64,000 bases of DNA from Undibacterium paludis (GTDB lineage: Bacteria > Pseudomonadota > Gammaproteobacteria > Burkholderiales > Burkholderiaceae_D). The position numbers and the translations under genes were made by a program. Every line of letters begins with the position of its first letter. Within the stretch, counting starts at the first letter, position 1. The notes under the pieces are model-generated. The model was not told the origin of the DNA. It worked only from the letters and a program-made list of their open reading frames with translations, and searched no databases. Location of the stretch: NCBI RefSeq assembly GCF_022568815.1, contig NZ_JAKZHX010000011.1:206684-270683 (forward strand), read 5' to 3'. This document shows, in pieces, positions 36,757 through 45,536 of the stretch.

Positions 36757-37227
36757 TCAACTGCCACCGGCATAACCGTTTTGTCGCCAGGCTTCATAGA
36801 CTACAACGGCCACGGTATTTGACAGGTTAAGGCTGCGGTTATCAGGGCGCATGGGCAGGCGGATTCGTTGACTGGCCGGAAATGATTCGCGCAACTCTGG
36901 GGCCAGCCCACGTGTTTCGGCCCCAAAAATGAAGTAGTCGCCCGGCCGGAAGCTGCAATTGGCAAATGGACTTGAGCCATGGGTGGTCATGGCAAACATG
37001 CGTGCCCGGTCGGGTTGTTCGCTGCCGCAAAAGGCGTCCCAGCTTTTATGTACTTTCATGCTTGCATAGTCATGATAATCAAGCCCGGCACGCTTCATCT
37101 TGCTGTCATCAAGCGGGAAGCCAAGCGGCTCGATCAAATGCAATTGCACGCCGGTATTGGCACACAGGCGGATGATATTGCCGGTATTTGGCGGGATTTC
37201 CGGTTCGACCAGTACAACATGAAACAT
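36757..37227 (-). CDS. trmL: tRNA (cytidine(34)-2'-O)-methyltransferase
   Basis: 156 residues. SPOUT-fold motifs are clear: LVEPEIPPNTGNIIRLCANTG at the start, FGAETRGL, and LSNTVAVVVYEAWRQ at the knot near the C-terminus. It methylates the wobble base of tRNA-Leu isoacceptors using SAM. It lies 8 nt after comF and is probably co-transcribed with it. Confidence 0.94.
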   Translation of the reverse strand: MFHVVLVEPEIPPNTGNIIRLCANTGVQLHLIEPLGFPLDDSKMKRAGLDYHDYASMKVHKSWDAFCGSEQPDRARMFAMTTHGSSPFANCSFRPGDYFIFGAETRGLAPELRESFPASQRIRLPMRPDNRSLNLSNTVAVVVYEAWRQNGYAGGS

Positions 37228-37235
37228 TGCATTCC

Positions 37236-38027
37236 TTAGCTGAGATGAGGGAGTGTTCTTGCAAACACATAAGCGCTGACTTTGGCAGCACCAAAACGTT
37301 TGAGCATTGTAGCGATTTCATGCATGGTCATGCCAGTGGTCATGACGTCGTCAACTACGCCTATGTGCATGCCCCGGATTTTATCTGTCATGTCTGCAGC
37401 CAGGCAAAATGCCTGCTTTACATTGGCGGCGCGGGCAGCGTTTGGCAGGCTGCTTTGCATGGCAGTGTCGCGACTGCGCTGCAACACATGTAATCCCAAA
37501 GGTATGCCCAGTTGTTTTGATAGTGGCCGGGCAATTTCCTGCGCCTGGTTGAAACCACGCTCTGCCAGACGTCTGCGGCCTAGCGGTACGGCACACAGCA
37601 GTTGCGGGAGTTCGAATTCCCTTTGTTGCAGTATGCTTTCTCTTAACATGCTGGCGAACCAGGGGGCCAACGCCAGGTCGTGGCCAAATTTCAGGGCCAG
37701 CACCAGTTGATCTTGTGGGGCAGCGTAGTCGCAAACGGTAATGGTTTGTGAAAAAGCGGGCGGATTACTGAGGCAGTCGCCGCAGCGCGATGTGCTGGCG
37801 TGCGGTGGCAAGGGCAGGGCGCATTGGCTGCAACGTGGCAAAGTCTGGGTAAAATAGCCGAGACGGCATGCTTCACAGATGACCTCCCGGCTGTCGGCGC
37901 GGCAAAGCGCACACGGGCAGGGTATCAGGGCGGCGATTGTGTTCTGCCACGCAAGCTTGAGTTTGTCTGTGATCATGGAGGTAAGCGTGTAAACTGCCAG
38001 CTTATCAAAAAAAGCCAGATTCAACAT
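37236..38027 (-). CDS. comF: ComF-family phosphoribosyltransferase-like protein
   Basis: 263 residues from the ATG at 38027; an ATG at 37976 is possible and closer to the family start. The N-terminus has a zinc-finger set (CPCALC, CEAC, CSQC, CGDC). The C-terminal phosphoribosyltransferase motif VVDDVMTTGMTM is intact. ComF proteins are needed for DNA uptake in competent bacteria, by an unclear mechanism. It is divergent from the BioC-like gene with only 8 nt between the longest frames. Confidence 0.9.
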   Translation of the reverse strand: MLNLAFFDKLAVYTLTSMITDKLKLAWQNTIAALIPCPCALCRADSREVICEACRLGYFTQTLPRCSQCALPLPPHASTSRCGDCLSNPPAFSQTITVCDYAAPQDQLVLALKFGHDLALAPWFASMLRESILQQREFELPQLLCAVPLGRRRLAERGFNQAQEIARPLSKQLGIPLGLHVLQRSRDTAMQSSLPNAARAANVKQAFCLAADMTDKIRGMHIGVVDDVMTTGMTMHEIATMLKRFGAAKVSAYVFARTLPHLS

Positions 38028-38035
38028 TTCCAGCC

Positions 38036-38950
38036 ATGCTTAGTGCCCCAATCAATTTGCAACTGGTACGCCAGTTATTTGCCCAGCCTGAAAAAATCCA
38101 GCCCTCTGATTTTTTCAGACGCGAGATCGCTACCCGCATGCGTGAAAAACTGGAATTAGTAAAAATACAACCATCAGCGTTGCTTGATGCTGGCTGTGGC
38201 GAGCTCGATGATCTTGCTGAATTGCAAAAAATATATCCTCAGACGCAGGTTTTTGGCGTAGATGCTTCCCTGGCCATGTTGCAGGCTGGCAAAAAAAAGC
38301 AGCTCGCGGCGATGAGCACCATGGGGCGCTTACTGTCCAAATGGACACCAGCGGTATTGCGTCAGGAAGTTGGTCAGTACTTGCTTACAGGTGACTTTGC
38401 GCGTTTGCCGATGGCAAATGCAACAGTCGACCTGATTTGGTCCAACCTGGCTTTGCACTGGCATCCGCAGCCCGATCTGGTGTTTGCCGAATGGCGACGG
38501 GTTTTGCGCACGGAAGGTTTGCTGATGTTTTCCTGCCTGGGGCCAGACAGTTTGACAGAACTGCGCGAGGCCTTTGCCAAAGTCGACGACTTACCGCATA
38601 CCTTGCCTTTCGTCGATATGCATGATTTTGGCGACATGCTGGTCAATGCCGGTTTTTCGACGCCTGTCATGGACATGGAGAAAATCACGCTGACCTATGG
38701 GGATGCCGGTAAGTTATTACAGGATGTACGTGCGCTGGGAGGTAATCCACTAATGACAAGACGTCAAGGTTTGTTTGGTCGTCAAGCCTATAAAGGTCTG
38801 GTTGCGGCGCTGGAACAGCGTCGCGACAGCCGGGGGCGTATCAATTTGACACTGGAAGTGGTGTACGGCCATGCTTTCCGGCCAGTCAGCCGGAAAACGG
38901 CGGCTGGCGAAGCCATAGTGCGTTTTGACTTACCCAAAAAATCCCCTTAA
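38036..38950 (+). CDS. bioC: BioC-like SAM-dependent methyltransferase
   Basis: 304 residues. The SAM motif DAGCGE is at 51-56. The post-motif pattern LIWSNLALHWHPQPDLVFAEWRRVL and FSCLGPDSLTELREAF matches malonyl-ACP O-methyltransferase (BioC), which starts pimeloyl synthesis for biotin. No other biotin gene is nearby, so a related methyltransferase such as an NDUFAF5-like arginine hydroxylase/methyltransferase is an alternative. Confidence 0.82.
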   Translation: MLSAPINLQLVRQLFAQPEKIQPSDFFRREIATRMREKLELVKIQPSALLDAGCGELDDLAELQKIYPQTQVFGVDASLAMLQAGKKKQLAAMSTMGRLLSKWTPAVLRQEVGQYLLTGDFARLPMANATVDLIWSNLALHWHPQPDLVFAEWRRVLRTEGLLMFSCLGPDSLTELREAFAKVDDLPHTLPFVDMHDFGDMLVNAGFSTPVMDMEKITLTYGDAGKLLQDVRALGGNPLMTRRQGLFGRQAYKGLVAALEQRRDSRGRINLTLEVVYGHAFRPVSRKTAAGEAIVRFDLPKKSP

Positions 38951-39161
38951 TCCGTATCAAAAAAACGGTAAAAAGTCGCAATTTCATAGATAAATCTTTG
39001 TGACATTTGCGCCAGATCAGGGATTTGGCAAGTGTATTCTGCTTGATAAGGGCCTGCTTTACGCCTTATACTCTCGCAGTTGTGGAAGTTGCCGGTACGC
39101 ATTGAGCTTTTTATGCCCGGCGCTCTGTTAAAAGAATTCTAATCGGGTTTTGGGGAAATTC

Positions 39162-40349
39162 ATGAAACATGCTAAGCGATTCAATTCGTTCATGCTGGGT
39201 GCCTCGCTTTTGGCGGCAAGTTTGCCGTCCTGGGCGGTGGTGAATGGTCCGGCGGTAGATATGAAGGGCGGTCCGGCGGTCAAGCAGTTAAATCTGCAGC
39301 AACCTGTTACGCAAATTGCGGAGCAAATCTATTCCATTCATAACCTGATGCTGGTTATCTGTCTGGCGATTTTTGTGGCAGTTTTTGGTGTGATGTTCTA
39401 CTCTATTCTGAAACATCGCAAATCAGTCGGCCATAAAGCTGCTACCTTCCACGAAAGCACAGCGGTCGAAATTGCCTGGACTGTAGTGCCTTTCATTATC
39501 GTTATTGTCATGGCCTTGCCCGCAACCAAAACGGTTGTCGCGATGAAAGATACTTCCAATGCTGACCTTACCATCAAGGTTACTGGCATGCAATGGAAAT
39601 GGGGCTATGATTACCTCAAGGGTGAGGGTGAAGGCATTTCCTTCCTGTCTACCCTGGCTACTCCCCGTACACAAGTTGGTGCACCTGGCGTAGAGCCGAC
39701 TGAAAAACGTGGTGACAATTATCTGATCGAAGTTGACAACGAAGTTGTTGTGCCCGTCAACAAGAAGGTCCGCATGATTACTACCGCCAATGACGTTATC
39801 CATTCATGGACCATCCCTGCTTTCGGTGTGAAACAGGATGCGATTCCCGGTTTTGTCCGTGACACCTGGTTCAAGGCAGAGAAAATTGGTACTTACCGTG
39901 GTCAGTGCGTCGAGCTGTGCGGCAAGGAACATGCTTTCATGCCTATCGTTGTCAACGTTGTTTCTGAGGCTGACTACACAAAATGGGTTGATGGCAAGAA
40001 AAAAGAAATGGCTGCCAAGGCTGATGACCCAAGCAAAGTATGGACTGTTGACGAGCTGAAACAGCGTGGTGAAAAAGTGTATGCCGCCAACTGCGTAGCC
40101 TGCCACCAGGCTACTGGTAAAGGTGTTCCAGGTGCTTTCCCTGCCCTTGACGGTTCTGCTGTTGTGGCTGGTCCCAAAGCTGGCCAACTGGCTATCGTCA
40201 TGAATGGTAAAGCAGGTATGCCAGCCTGGAAGGGCAGCTTGTCGGATACAGAAATTGCCGCGGTGATTACTTATACCCGTAACAACTGGTCCAATAAGGC
40301 AGCAGAAAACATTGTCCAACCGGCTGAAGTTCTGGCTGCGCGTAAGTAA
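39162..40349 (+). CDS. coxB: Cytochrome c oxidase subunit II with fused cytochrome c domain
   Basis: 395 residues from the ATG at 39162 with GGGGA upstream; a TTG at 39150 is in frame. The signal peptide ends near SWA (residue 25), and two membrane helices follow. The CuA site is C249xxxC253 (QCVELCGKEHAFM). A C-terminal cytochrome c domain carries heme motif C311-V-A-C314-H315. This caa3-like fusion passes electrons to CuA. It is the first gene of the oxidase cluster; the preceding 211 nt likely hold the promoter. Confidence 0.96.
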   Translation: MKHAKRFNSFMLGASLLAASLPSWAVVNGPAVDMKGGPAVKQLNLQQPVTQIAEQIYSIHNLMLVICLAIFVAVFGVMFYSILKHRKSVGHKAATFHESTAVEIAWTVVPFIIVIVMALPATKTVVAMKDTSNADLTIKVTGMQWKWGYDYLKGEGEGISFLSTLATPRTQVGAPGVEPTEKRGDNYLIEVDNEVVVPVNKKVRMITTANDVIHSWTIPAFGVKQDAIPGFVRDTWFKAEKIGTYRGQCVELCGKEHAFMPIVVNVVSEADYTKWVDGKKKEMAAKADDPSKVWTVDELKQRGEKVYAANCVACHQATGKGVPGAFPALDGSAVVAGPKAGQLAIVMNGKAGMPAWKGSLSDTEIAAVITYTRNNWSNKAAENIVQPAEVLAARK

Positions 40350-40373
40350 TAAACAGGAAGAACAGGAGAAAAG

Positions 40374-41969
40374 ATGAGCACTACTACAGCTGATCACGCT
40401 CACGATCACTCTCACGACCACGCGCATGACCATCCCCATGGTTTCCAGCGCTGGTTATTTGCAACCAACCATAAAGATATCGGTAGTTTGTATCTGTGGT
40501 TCGCTTTCACGATGTTGCTGGCCGGTGGCGTCATGGCCCTTGGCATCCGCAGTGAATTGTTCCAGCCTGGCCTGCAACTCATGCAGCCGGAGTTCTTTAA
40601 CCAGTTGACCACCATGCATGGTCTGGTCATGGTTTTTGGTGCGATCATGCCGGCTTTCGTTGGTTTCGCCAACTGGATGATCCCGCTGCAGATCGGCGCG
40701 TCTGATATGGCATTTGCCCGTATGAACAACTTCTCGTTCTGGCTGATGCCTCCTGCAGCTCTGCTGTTGATGGGTTCTTTCTTTGTTCCTGGCGGTGCAA
40801 CGGCTGCTGGCTGGACACTGTATGCTCCATTGTCCACACAAATGGGCCCAGGCATGGACATGGCGATTTTTGCTGTCCACATCATGGGTGCGTCTTCCAT
40901 CATGGGCTCCATCAACATCATCACGACCATCCTGAACATGCGCGCGCCCGGCATGACACTGATGAAGATGCCGATGTTCTGCTGGACCTGGCTGATTACT
41001 GCCTACCTGCTGATCGCCGTTATGCCGGTTCTGGCTGGTGCGATCACCATGACGCTGACTGACCGTCATTTCGGTACATCCTTCTTCAATGCTGCAGGCG
41101 GCGGTGACCCTGTCATGTACCAACACATTTTCTGGTTCTTCGGACATCCAGAGGTGTACATCATGATTTTGCCAGCCTTCGGTATCGTGTCCCAGATCGT
41201 TCCGGCATTTGCCCGTAAGCCTTTGTTTGGTTATGCATCGATGGTGTACGCAACAGCATCCATCGCGATCCTGTCCTTCATCGTCTGGGCGCATCATATG
41301 TTTACAACCGGTATGCCAGTGACGGCACAGTTGTTCTTCATGTATGCCACCATGCTGATCTCGGTACCTACTGGTGTGAAAGTGTTTAACTGGGTAGCAA
41401 CAATGTGGAAAGGCTCGATGACTTTCGAGACCCCTATGTTGTTTGCAGTCGGCTTTATCTTCGTGTTCACCATGGGTGGTTTCACAGGGTTGATCCTGGC
41501 GGTGACTCCTATTGACATCCAGTTGCAGGATACCTACTACGTGGTTGCTCACTTCCACTATGTATTGGTGGCCGGTTCCCTGTTTGCCCTGTTCGCCGGT
41601 TACTACTACTGGGGTCCAAAATGGACAGGTTTCATGTACAACGAAACACGCGGCAAAATCCACTTCTGGGGTTCGCTGATTTTGTTCAACGTGACCTTCT
41701 TCCCTATGCACTTCCTGGGTCTGGCCGGCATGCCACGTCGTTATGCAGACTACCCTGCGCAGTTTACTGATTTCAATCAGATTGCAACGATTGGTGCATT
41801 TGGTTTTGGTTTGATGCAGGTGTATTTCATCCTGGCTGTTGTTATTCCATCCATCAAAGGTGGCAAGCCTGCCCCAGCCAAACCATGGGATGGTGCTGAA
41901 GGTCTGGAGTGGACAGTGCCTAGCCCTGCGCCTTTCCATACTTTCGAAGAACCACCAGAATTCAAGTAA
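40374..41969 (+). CDS. ctaD: Cytochrome c oxidase subunit I
   Basis: 531 residues with twelve membrane helices. [17 protein letters not shown] opens the conserved core; HPEVYI carries the Tyr-His pair, and WAHHMFTTG the CuB histidines. The first 22 residues are a histidine-rich stretch ([16 protein letters not shown]) with seven alternating histidines, which may bind copper. It contains heme a, heme a3 and CuB, and reduces O2 to water. Confidence 0.97.
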   Translation: MSTTTADHAHDHSHDHAHDHPHGFQRWLFATNHKDIGSLYLWFAFTMLLAGGVMALGIRSELFQPGLQLMQPEFFNQLTTMHGLVMVFGAIMPAFVGFANWMIPLQIGASDMAFARMNNFSFWLMPPAALLLMGSFFVPGGATAAGWTLYAPLSTQMGPGMDMAIFAVHIMGASSIMGSINIITTILNMRAPGMTLMKMPMFCWTWLITAYLLIAVMPVLAGAITMTLTDRHFGTSFFNAAGGGDPVMYQHIFWFFGHPEVYIMILPAFGIVSQIVPAFARKPLFGYASMVYATASIAILSFIVWAHHMFTTGMPVTAQLFFMYATMLISVPTGVKVFNWVATMWKGSMTFETPMLFAVGFIFVFTMGGFTGLILAVTPIDIQLQDTYYVVAHFHYVLVAGSLFALFAGYYYWGPKWTGFMYNETRGKIHFWGSLILFNVTFFPMHFLGLAGMPRRYADYPAQFTDFNQIATIGAFGFGLMQVYFILAVVIPSIKGGKPAPAKPWDGAEGLEWTVPSPAPFHTFEEPPEFK

Positions 41970-42033
41970 TCAAGTGAAGTATTACTGGTGCTGTACTGCT
42001 GTCGCAAGCAGTGCAGCACTGGCGGGATAAAAA

Positions 42034-42141
42034 ATGACGAACGATAAAAAACCGAATAACCTCAAGACTGCCATCATTTTGTTTTCTATCGCTCTGGTAT
42101 TTTTTGTTGGTGTATTCGTCAAGCAAACCTGGTTGCGCTGA
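42034..42141 (+). CDS. Cytochrome oxidase small assembly protein (35 residues)
   Basis: ATG at 42034 to TGA at 42141. A short polar start (MTNDKKPNN) is followed by one membrane helix (TAIILFSIALVFFVGVFV) and a basic end (KQTWLR). A similar small single-span ORF sits between ctaD and ctaG in many betaproteobacteria. The stop is 2 nt before ctaG. It probably helps CtaG or the oxidase assemble in the membrane. Confidence 0.78.
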   Translation: MTNDKKPNNLKTAIILFSIALVFFVGVFVKQTWLR

Positions 42142-42143
42142 TC

Positions 42144-42734
42144 ATGTCCGAGGATGAAACCGGCGCAGGCAGCAAGGGCAACAAGCTGAATGCGCAGATG
42201 CTGGGCAAGTTGCTGGTTGTTGCGGCTTTGATGTTTGGTTTTGGCTATGCACTGGTGCCGATCTACAAGCAGATATGCGAATTGACCGGGGTCAATATCC
42301 TGACACCCAAAGATATTTCAGTAAAAGAAATATCCAATTCGCAGATCGACAGAAGTCGTGAAGTAACCATAGAGTTTGATGCAAACACTCAGGGACCATG
42401 GCGCTTCAGGCCTACCGTGGCAAGCATGAAAGTGCATCCCGGTGAGATGACGCAGGTTGTCTATGAAGTAGTGAACAAGCAGTCCTACAAGATGGATGCG
42501 CAGGCGATACCCAGCTACGCACCACAGCAGGCCGCCAATTACTTCAAGAAGATGGAATGTTTTTGCTTCAAGCAACAGACACTGGGGCCGAATGAGGCGC
42601 GGCAAATGCCTGTGGTGTTTTATATAGACCCGGCCCTGCCGAAGGAAGTCAAGACGATTACCTTGTCCTATACTTTCTTTGAAGTCGGTGTTAAACCGCA
42701 GGCTGTCAGCAGCGAAGGACAAGGGCGCTCATGA
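42144..42734 (+). CDS. ctaG: Copper chaperone CtaG/Cox11
   Basis: 196 residues. One N-terminal membrane helix (about 20-42) carries a periplasmic beta domain. The copper motif CFCF lies in KMECFCFKQQTL, and the GYALVPIYKQICELTG segment after the helix is also conserved. It delivers copper to the CuB site of subunit I. It overlaps the DUF2970 start by 4 nt. Confidence 0.95.
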   Translation: MSEDETGAGSKGNKLNAQMLGKLLVVAALMFGFGYALVPIYKQICELTGVNILTPKDISVKEISNSQIDRSREVTIEFDANTQGPWRFRPTVASMKVHPGEMTQVVYEVVNKQSYKMDAQAIPSYAPQQAANYFKKMECFCFKQQTLGPNEARQMPVVFYIDPALPKEVKTITLSYTFFEVGVKPQAVSSEGQGRS

Positions 42735-42946
42735 GTGATTTGAAGGAAGCAAGCAAACGTAAGGCTTCGTTTCTTGCAACAATGAAAGCCGTATTCTGGT
42801 CGTTTTTGGGGATACGCAAGAAAAATGACTATGAACAGGATGCAGCACAGTTGAATCCTGTCCATGTGATTATTGCTGGCATCATAGGGGCACTGATATT
42901 TATCTCGGTGCTGATCATGATAGTCAAACATGTAGTCGCAAAATAA
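42731..42946 (+). CDS. DUF2970 small membrane protein
   Basis: 71 residues. A basic N-terminus (SKRKASFLATMKAVFWSFLGIRKK) precedes one membrane helix (VIIAGIIGALIFISVLIMIV). The SFLGIR segment is the family hallmark. It occurs between ctaG and ctaE in Burkholderiales; its role is unknown. ATGA overlap with ctaG. Confidence 0.88.
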   Translation: MSDLKEASKRKASFLATMKAVFWSFLGIRKKNDYEQDAAQLNPVHVIIAGIIGALIFISVLIMIVKHVVAK

Positions 42947-42985
42947 CAATTCAAGTAGTAAATTAAATTGCATCGGGAGATGGAA

Positions 42986-43846
42986 ATGAGTTCTCAACAC
43001 GCTAATGCGCCGTATTATTTTGTGCCTGGTCCATCCAAATGGCCTGTGCTGGGCGGCACCACTTTATTGCTGACCATGATCGGTGCTTCGGCCTGGGTAA
43101 ATGGTCTGGCTTGGGGTTCTTACCTGAATTTCGCCGGCATCATCCTGACCCTGGTGGTTCTGTATAACTGGTTTGGTGACGCCATCGCTGAATCCGAAGG
43201 CGGTAAATACAGCGCGCGTATCGACGTATCTTATCGCTGGAGCATGAGCTGGTTCATTTTCTCTGAAGTGATGTTCTTCGCGGCTTTCTTTGGCGCCCTG
43301 TTCTATGCCCGTACTATTTCCATGCCTTGGCTGGCTGATCTGGACCACAAAGTCCTGTGGCCTGATTTCGCTGCAAACTGGGGTAATGTAGGTCCGGCCG
43401 GAACAGTTGAAGCCTTCAAGACCATGGGGCCTTTCCCTATCCCCACCATCAACACAGCGTTGTTGCTGACTTCCGGTGTGACCCTGACTATTGCTCACCA
43501 CGCCTTGCGTGAAGGTCAGCGTGCCAAGACTGCATTCTGGCTGTTTGCCACTGTTTTGCTGGGTGCAGTGTTCATGGGTTTCCAGGCTTATGAATACATC
43601 CATGCTTATCATGAGCTGAACCTGAAACTGACTTCCGGCATCTATGGTTCCACTTTCTTCATGTTGACCGGTTTCCATGGTTTCCACGTGACCATGGGTG
43701 CGATCATGTTGTCCGTCGTTCTGTACCGTGTGATGAAGGGCCACTTCACGCCTGAGCATCACTTTGCGTTCGAAGGCGCTGCCTGGTACTGGCACTTTGT
43801 TGACGTGGTTTGGCTGGGTCTGTACGTTGTTGTTTACTGGATGTAA
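42986..43846 (+). CDS. ctaE: Cytochrome c oxidase subunit III
   Basis: 286 residues from the ATG at 42986 (GGGAG upstream; the TTG at 42968 is less likely). Seven membrane helices: YYFVPGPSKWPVLGG at the start, SEVMFFAAFFGALF, LTGFHGFHVTMGA and WYWHFVDVVWLGLYVVVY are conserved. It stabilises the oxidase core and proton uptake. A bidirectional terminator follows. Confidence 0.96.
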   Translation: MSSQHANAPYYFVPGPSKWPVLGGTTLLLTMIGASAWVNGLAWGSYLNFAGIILTLVVLYNWFGDAIAESEGGKYSARIDVSYRWSMSWFIFSEVMFFAAFFGALFYARTISMPWLADLDHKVLWPDFAANWGNVGPAGTVEAFKTMGPFPIPTINTALLLTSGVTLTIAHHALREGQRAKTAFWLFATVLLGAVFMGFQAYEYIHAYHELNLKLTSGIYGSTFFMLTGFHGFHVTMGAIMLSVVLYRVMKGHFTPEHHFAFEGAAWYWHFVDVVWLGLYVVVYWM

Positions 43847-43865
43847 TAGCAATATCCGGTAAAAC

Positions 43866-43896
43866 AAAAAAGCCGCACGGTTAGTGCGGCTTTTTT
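43866..43896. terminator. Bidirectional rho-independent terminator
   Basis: GCCGCAC / GTGCGGC stem with a GGTTA loop, A-run before and T-run after. It serves ctaE on the plus strand and the twin-TM gene on the minus strand. Confidence 0.9.
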
Positions 43897-43949
43897 ACAT
43901 ATATCAGATTGCCGGTGGGGGAAGTGCCTGTCCAGTTAACTGACAGACT

Positions 43950-44150
43950 TTACCTGATACCGGTTGGCTGTATCAGTCCGTAATGGTTGGCCAGCAGGAT
44001 CAGCAGGAACAGGGTGATGGAAAAACCAACCCGGAAAGCCAATGCCTTGACCGTGCGATTACTTTTTCCCTTGTCTTTCATCAGATAGACCAAGGCAGAC
44101 CCCAGGCTGAAAAGGATAAGGAAAAAAGCGATGGCGACAAGAATTTTCAT
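43950..44150 (-). CDS. Twin transmembrane protein (DUF2909-like)
   Basis: 66 residues with two membrane helices (residues about 2-23 and 41-60) and a basic connecting loop (KDKGKSNRTVKAL). The FSLGSALVYLMKDK segment fits DUF2909. It is the only minus-strand gene inside the oxidase cluster and lies divergent to surf1. Function unknown. Confidence 0.85.
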   Translation of the reverse strand: MKILVAIAFFLILFSLGSALVYLMKDKGKSNRTVKALAFRVGFSITLFLLILLANHYGLIQPTGIR

Positions 44151-44210
44151 ACTCGTTTATTTTTCTGCTTTTGATTGTTAGATTTCGCATTGTAATACCT
44201 TACACACCGA

Positions 44211-44924
44211 ATGCCTATTTCCTTCCGATTTCGCCTTATCCCCTTTATCGCAAGCCTGCTGCTGGTCAGTCTGGGTGTTGCGTTGGCACAATGGCAAACC
44301 CGCAGGGCGGAAGAAAAGGAAATAATTGCCGCGCAGCTGGCTGAGCGCATGCATTTACCAGTGCAGCAATTGAAGCCAGATAGTGCGGCTGGTGAAATAA
44401 AGGCTTTTCGCAAACTCAAAGTACGAGGGCAATTCATTGCCGAATGGCCGCTGTATCTTGATAATCGCCCCTTGCAGGGTAGGGCTGGTCTGTATGTATT
44501 GATGCCCTTCAAGCTGGAGGGTAGCAACAAATATGTCCTGGTTGCCCGAGGCTGGCAGCCGCGCGACGCGCATGACAGGTTGCATGTGACAGCCATCTCG
44601 GCGGCGGCAGGTGAAGTCATGCTGGAAGGCCTGGTCCGGGATAAACTGGACCGTGTCATGCAACTGGGGCAGCCCGAAACTGTCAAACCGGGTAGCCTGT
44701 TGCAGAATCTTGATATAGACATGTTAATCAAACAGACGGGCTGGGATTTTTATCCCTTTGTACTGGAGCAGACATCAGCTGCTGATGATGGTTTGTCCCG
44801 GGACTGGCCCTTGCCATCGGCTGGCGCCGACAAGCACAGGGGTTATGCCTTTCAATGGTATGCGCTGGCCGTGATGGCTTTCTTATTTTTTGTTGTTACT
44901 GGATTTCGTCGTGGAAAAAACTGA
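44211..44924 (+). CDS. SURF1-family oxidase assembly protein
   Basis: 237 residues. Membrane helices at each end (about 8-27 and 213-232) enclose a periplasmic domain, the SURF1 layout. LGVALAQWQTRRAEEKE, YLDNRPLQGRAGLYVLMPF and VLVARGWQPRD match the family. It helps heme a insertion into subunit I. It overlaps or abuts the next gene. Confidence 0.92.
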   Translation: MPISFRFRLIPFIASLLLVSLGVALAQWQTRRAEEKEIIAAQLAERMHLPVQQLKPDSAAGEIKAFRKLKVRGQFIAEWPLYLDNRPLQGRAGLYVLMPFKLEGSNKYVLVARGWQPRDAHDRLHVTAISAAAGEVMLEGLVRDKLDRVMQLGQPETVKPGSLLQNLDIDMLIKQTGWDFYPFVLEQTSAADDGLSRDWPLPSAGADKHRGYAFQWYALAVMAFLFFVVTGFRRGKN

Positions 44925-45522
44925 CAAACAGACCTCGCGTGGGCGCTGGAAATTGCTGCTGGTGCTGGCAGTGTGTGCTGCCCCCATGATTTTTTCTTAC
45001 CTTGCCTATTACGTCATCAAGCCTGCCGGACGGACCAACTATGGCACCATACTTGATCCGCGCGACTATCCCATGCCCAAGCTTGCCGGTCGCCTTTTAG
45101 GGGCTGCACCGACCGACCCGACTGTCGGTCTGGATGCATATAAGGGTAAATGGCTGATGGTACAGATCGATAGTGGTGCTTGCGAGCGAGACTGCCAGAA
45201 GAGGATGTATGACATACGTCAGTTGCGTGTTGCGCAAGGCAAAGAAATGGACAGGATAGAGCGGGTCTGGCTGATTACCGATGATGTCCCCATCGATACC
45301 GCTTTGATACGTCAGTATGACGGCGCACGCATGCTGAAAGTGGACCCTGCCGTATTGAAAACCTGGCTACCTGTCGACAAAGAGAACAATACCCAGATCA
45401 GTGACCATATCTATCTGATCGATCCGCTCGGCAACCTGATGATGCGTTACCAGAAAAATGCTGACGCCAACAAAATCAAGAAAGACCTCAGCAAACTATT
45501 GCGTGCGTCTGCGATAGGCTAA
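44911..45522 (+). CDS. Membrane-anchored SCO-like thioredoxin-fold protein
   Basis: 203 residues from the GTG at 44911, inside the end of surf1; a TTG at 44890 is another option. One N-terminal membrane helix is followed by a periplasmic domain with a thioredoxin-like order. It carries a CxxxC pair (CERDC) where SCO proteins carry CPDVC, then RVWLITDD and HIYLIDPLGNLMMRY. It probably takes part in copper or disulfide handling for the oxidase. It is much less conserved than true SCO, which is encoded three genes on. Confidence 0.72.
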   Translation: MEKTDKQTSRGRWKLLLVLAVCAAPMIFSYLAYYVIKPAGRTNYGTILDPRDYPMPKLAGRLLGAAPTDPTVGLDAYKGKWLMVQIDSGACERDCQKRMYDIRQLRVAQGKEMDRIERVWLITDDVPIDTALIRQYDGARMLKVDPAVLKTWLPVDKENNTQISDHIYLIDPLGNLMMRYQKNADANKIKKDLSKLLRASAIG

Positions 45523-45536
45523 GGACAGGTTAAATC

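Noticed and set aside
35577..36830. 417-residue plus-strand frame antisense to the PAS-GGDEF-EAL gene
   Set aside because: Composition and position fit a shadow of the confident minus-strand gene; no recognisable domain.
40455..41939. 494-residue open frame on the minus strand, antisense to ctaD
   Set aside because: It lies wholly inside a certain oxidase gene, is rich in His, Gln and Cys as expected from antisense reading of a membrane protein gene, and has no motif or own signals.
43064..43867. 267-residue minus-strand frame antisense to ctaE
   Set aside because: Shadow of a certain cytochrome oxidase gene; no start signal or motif.
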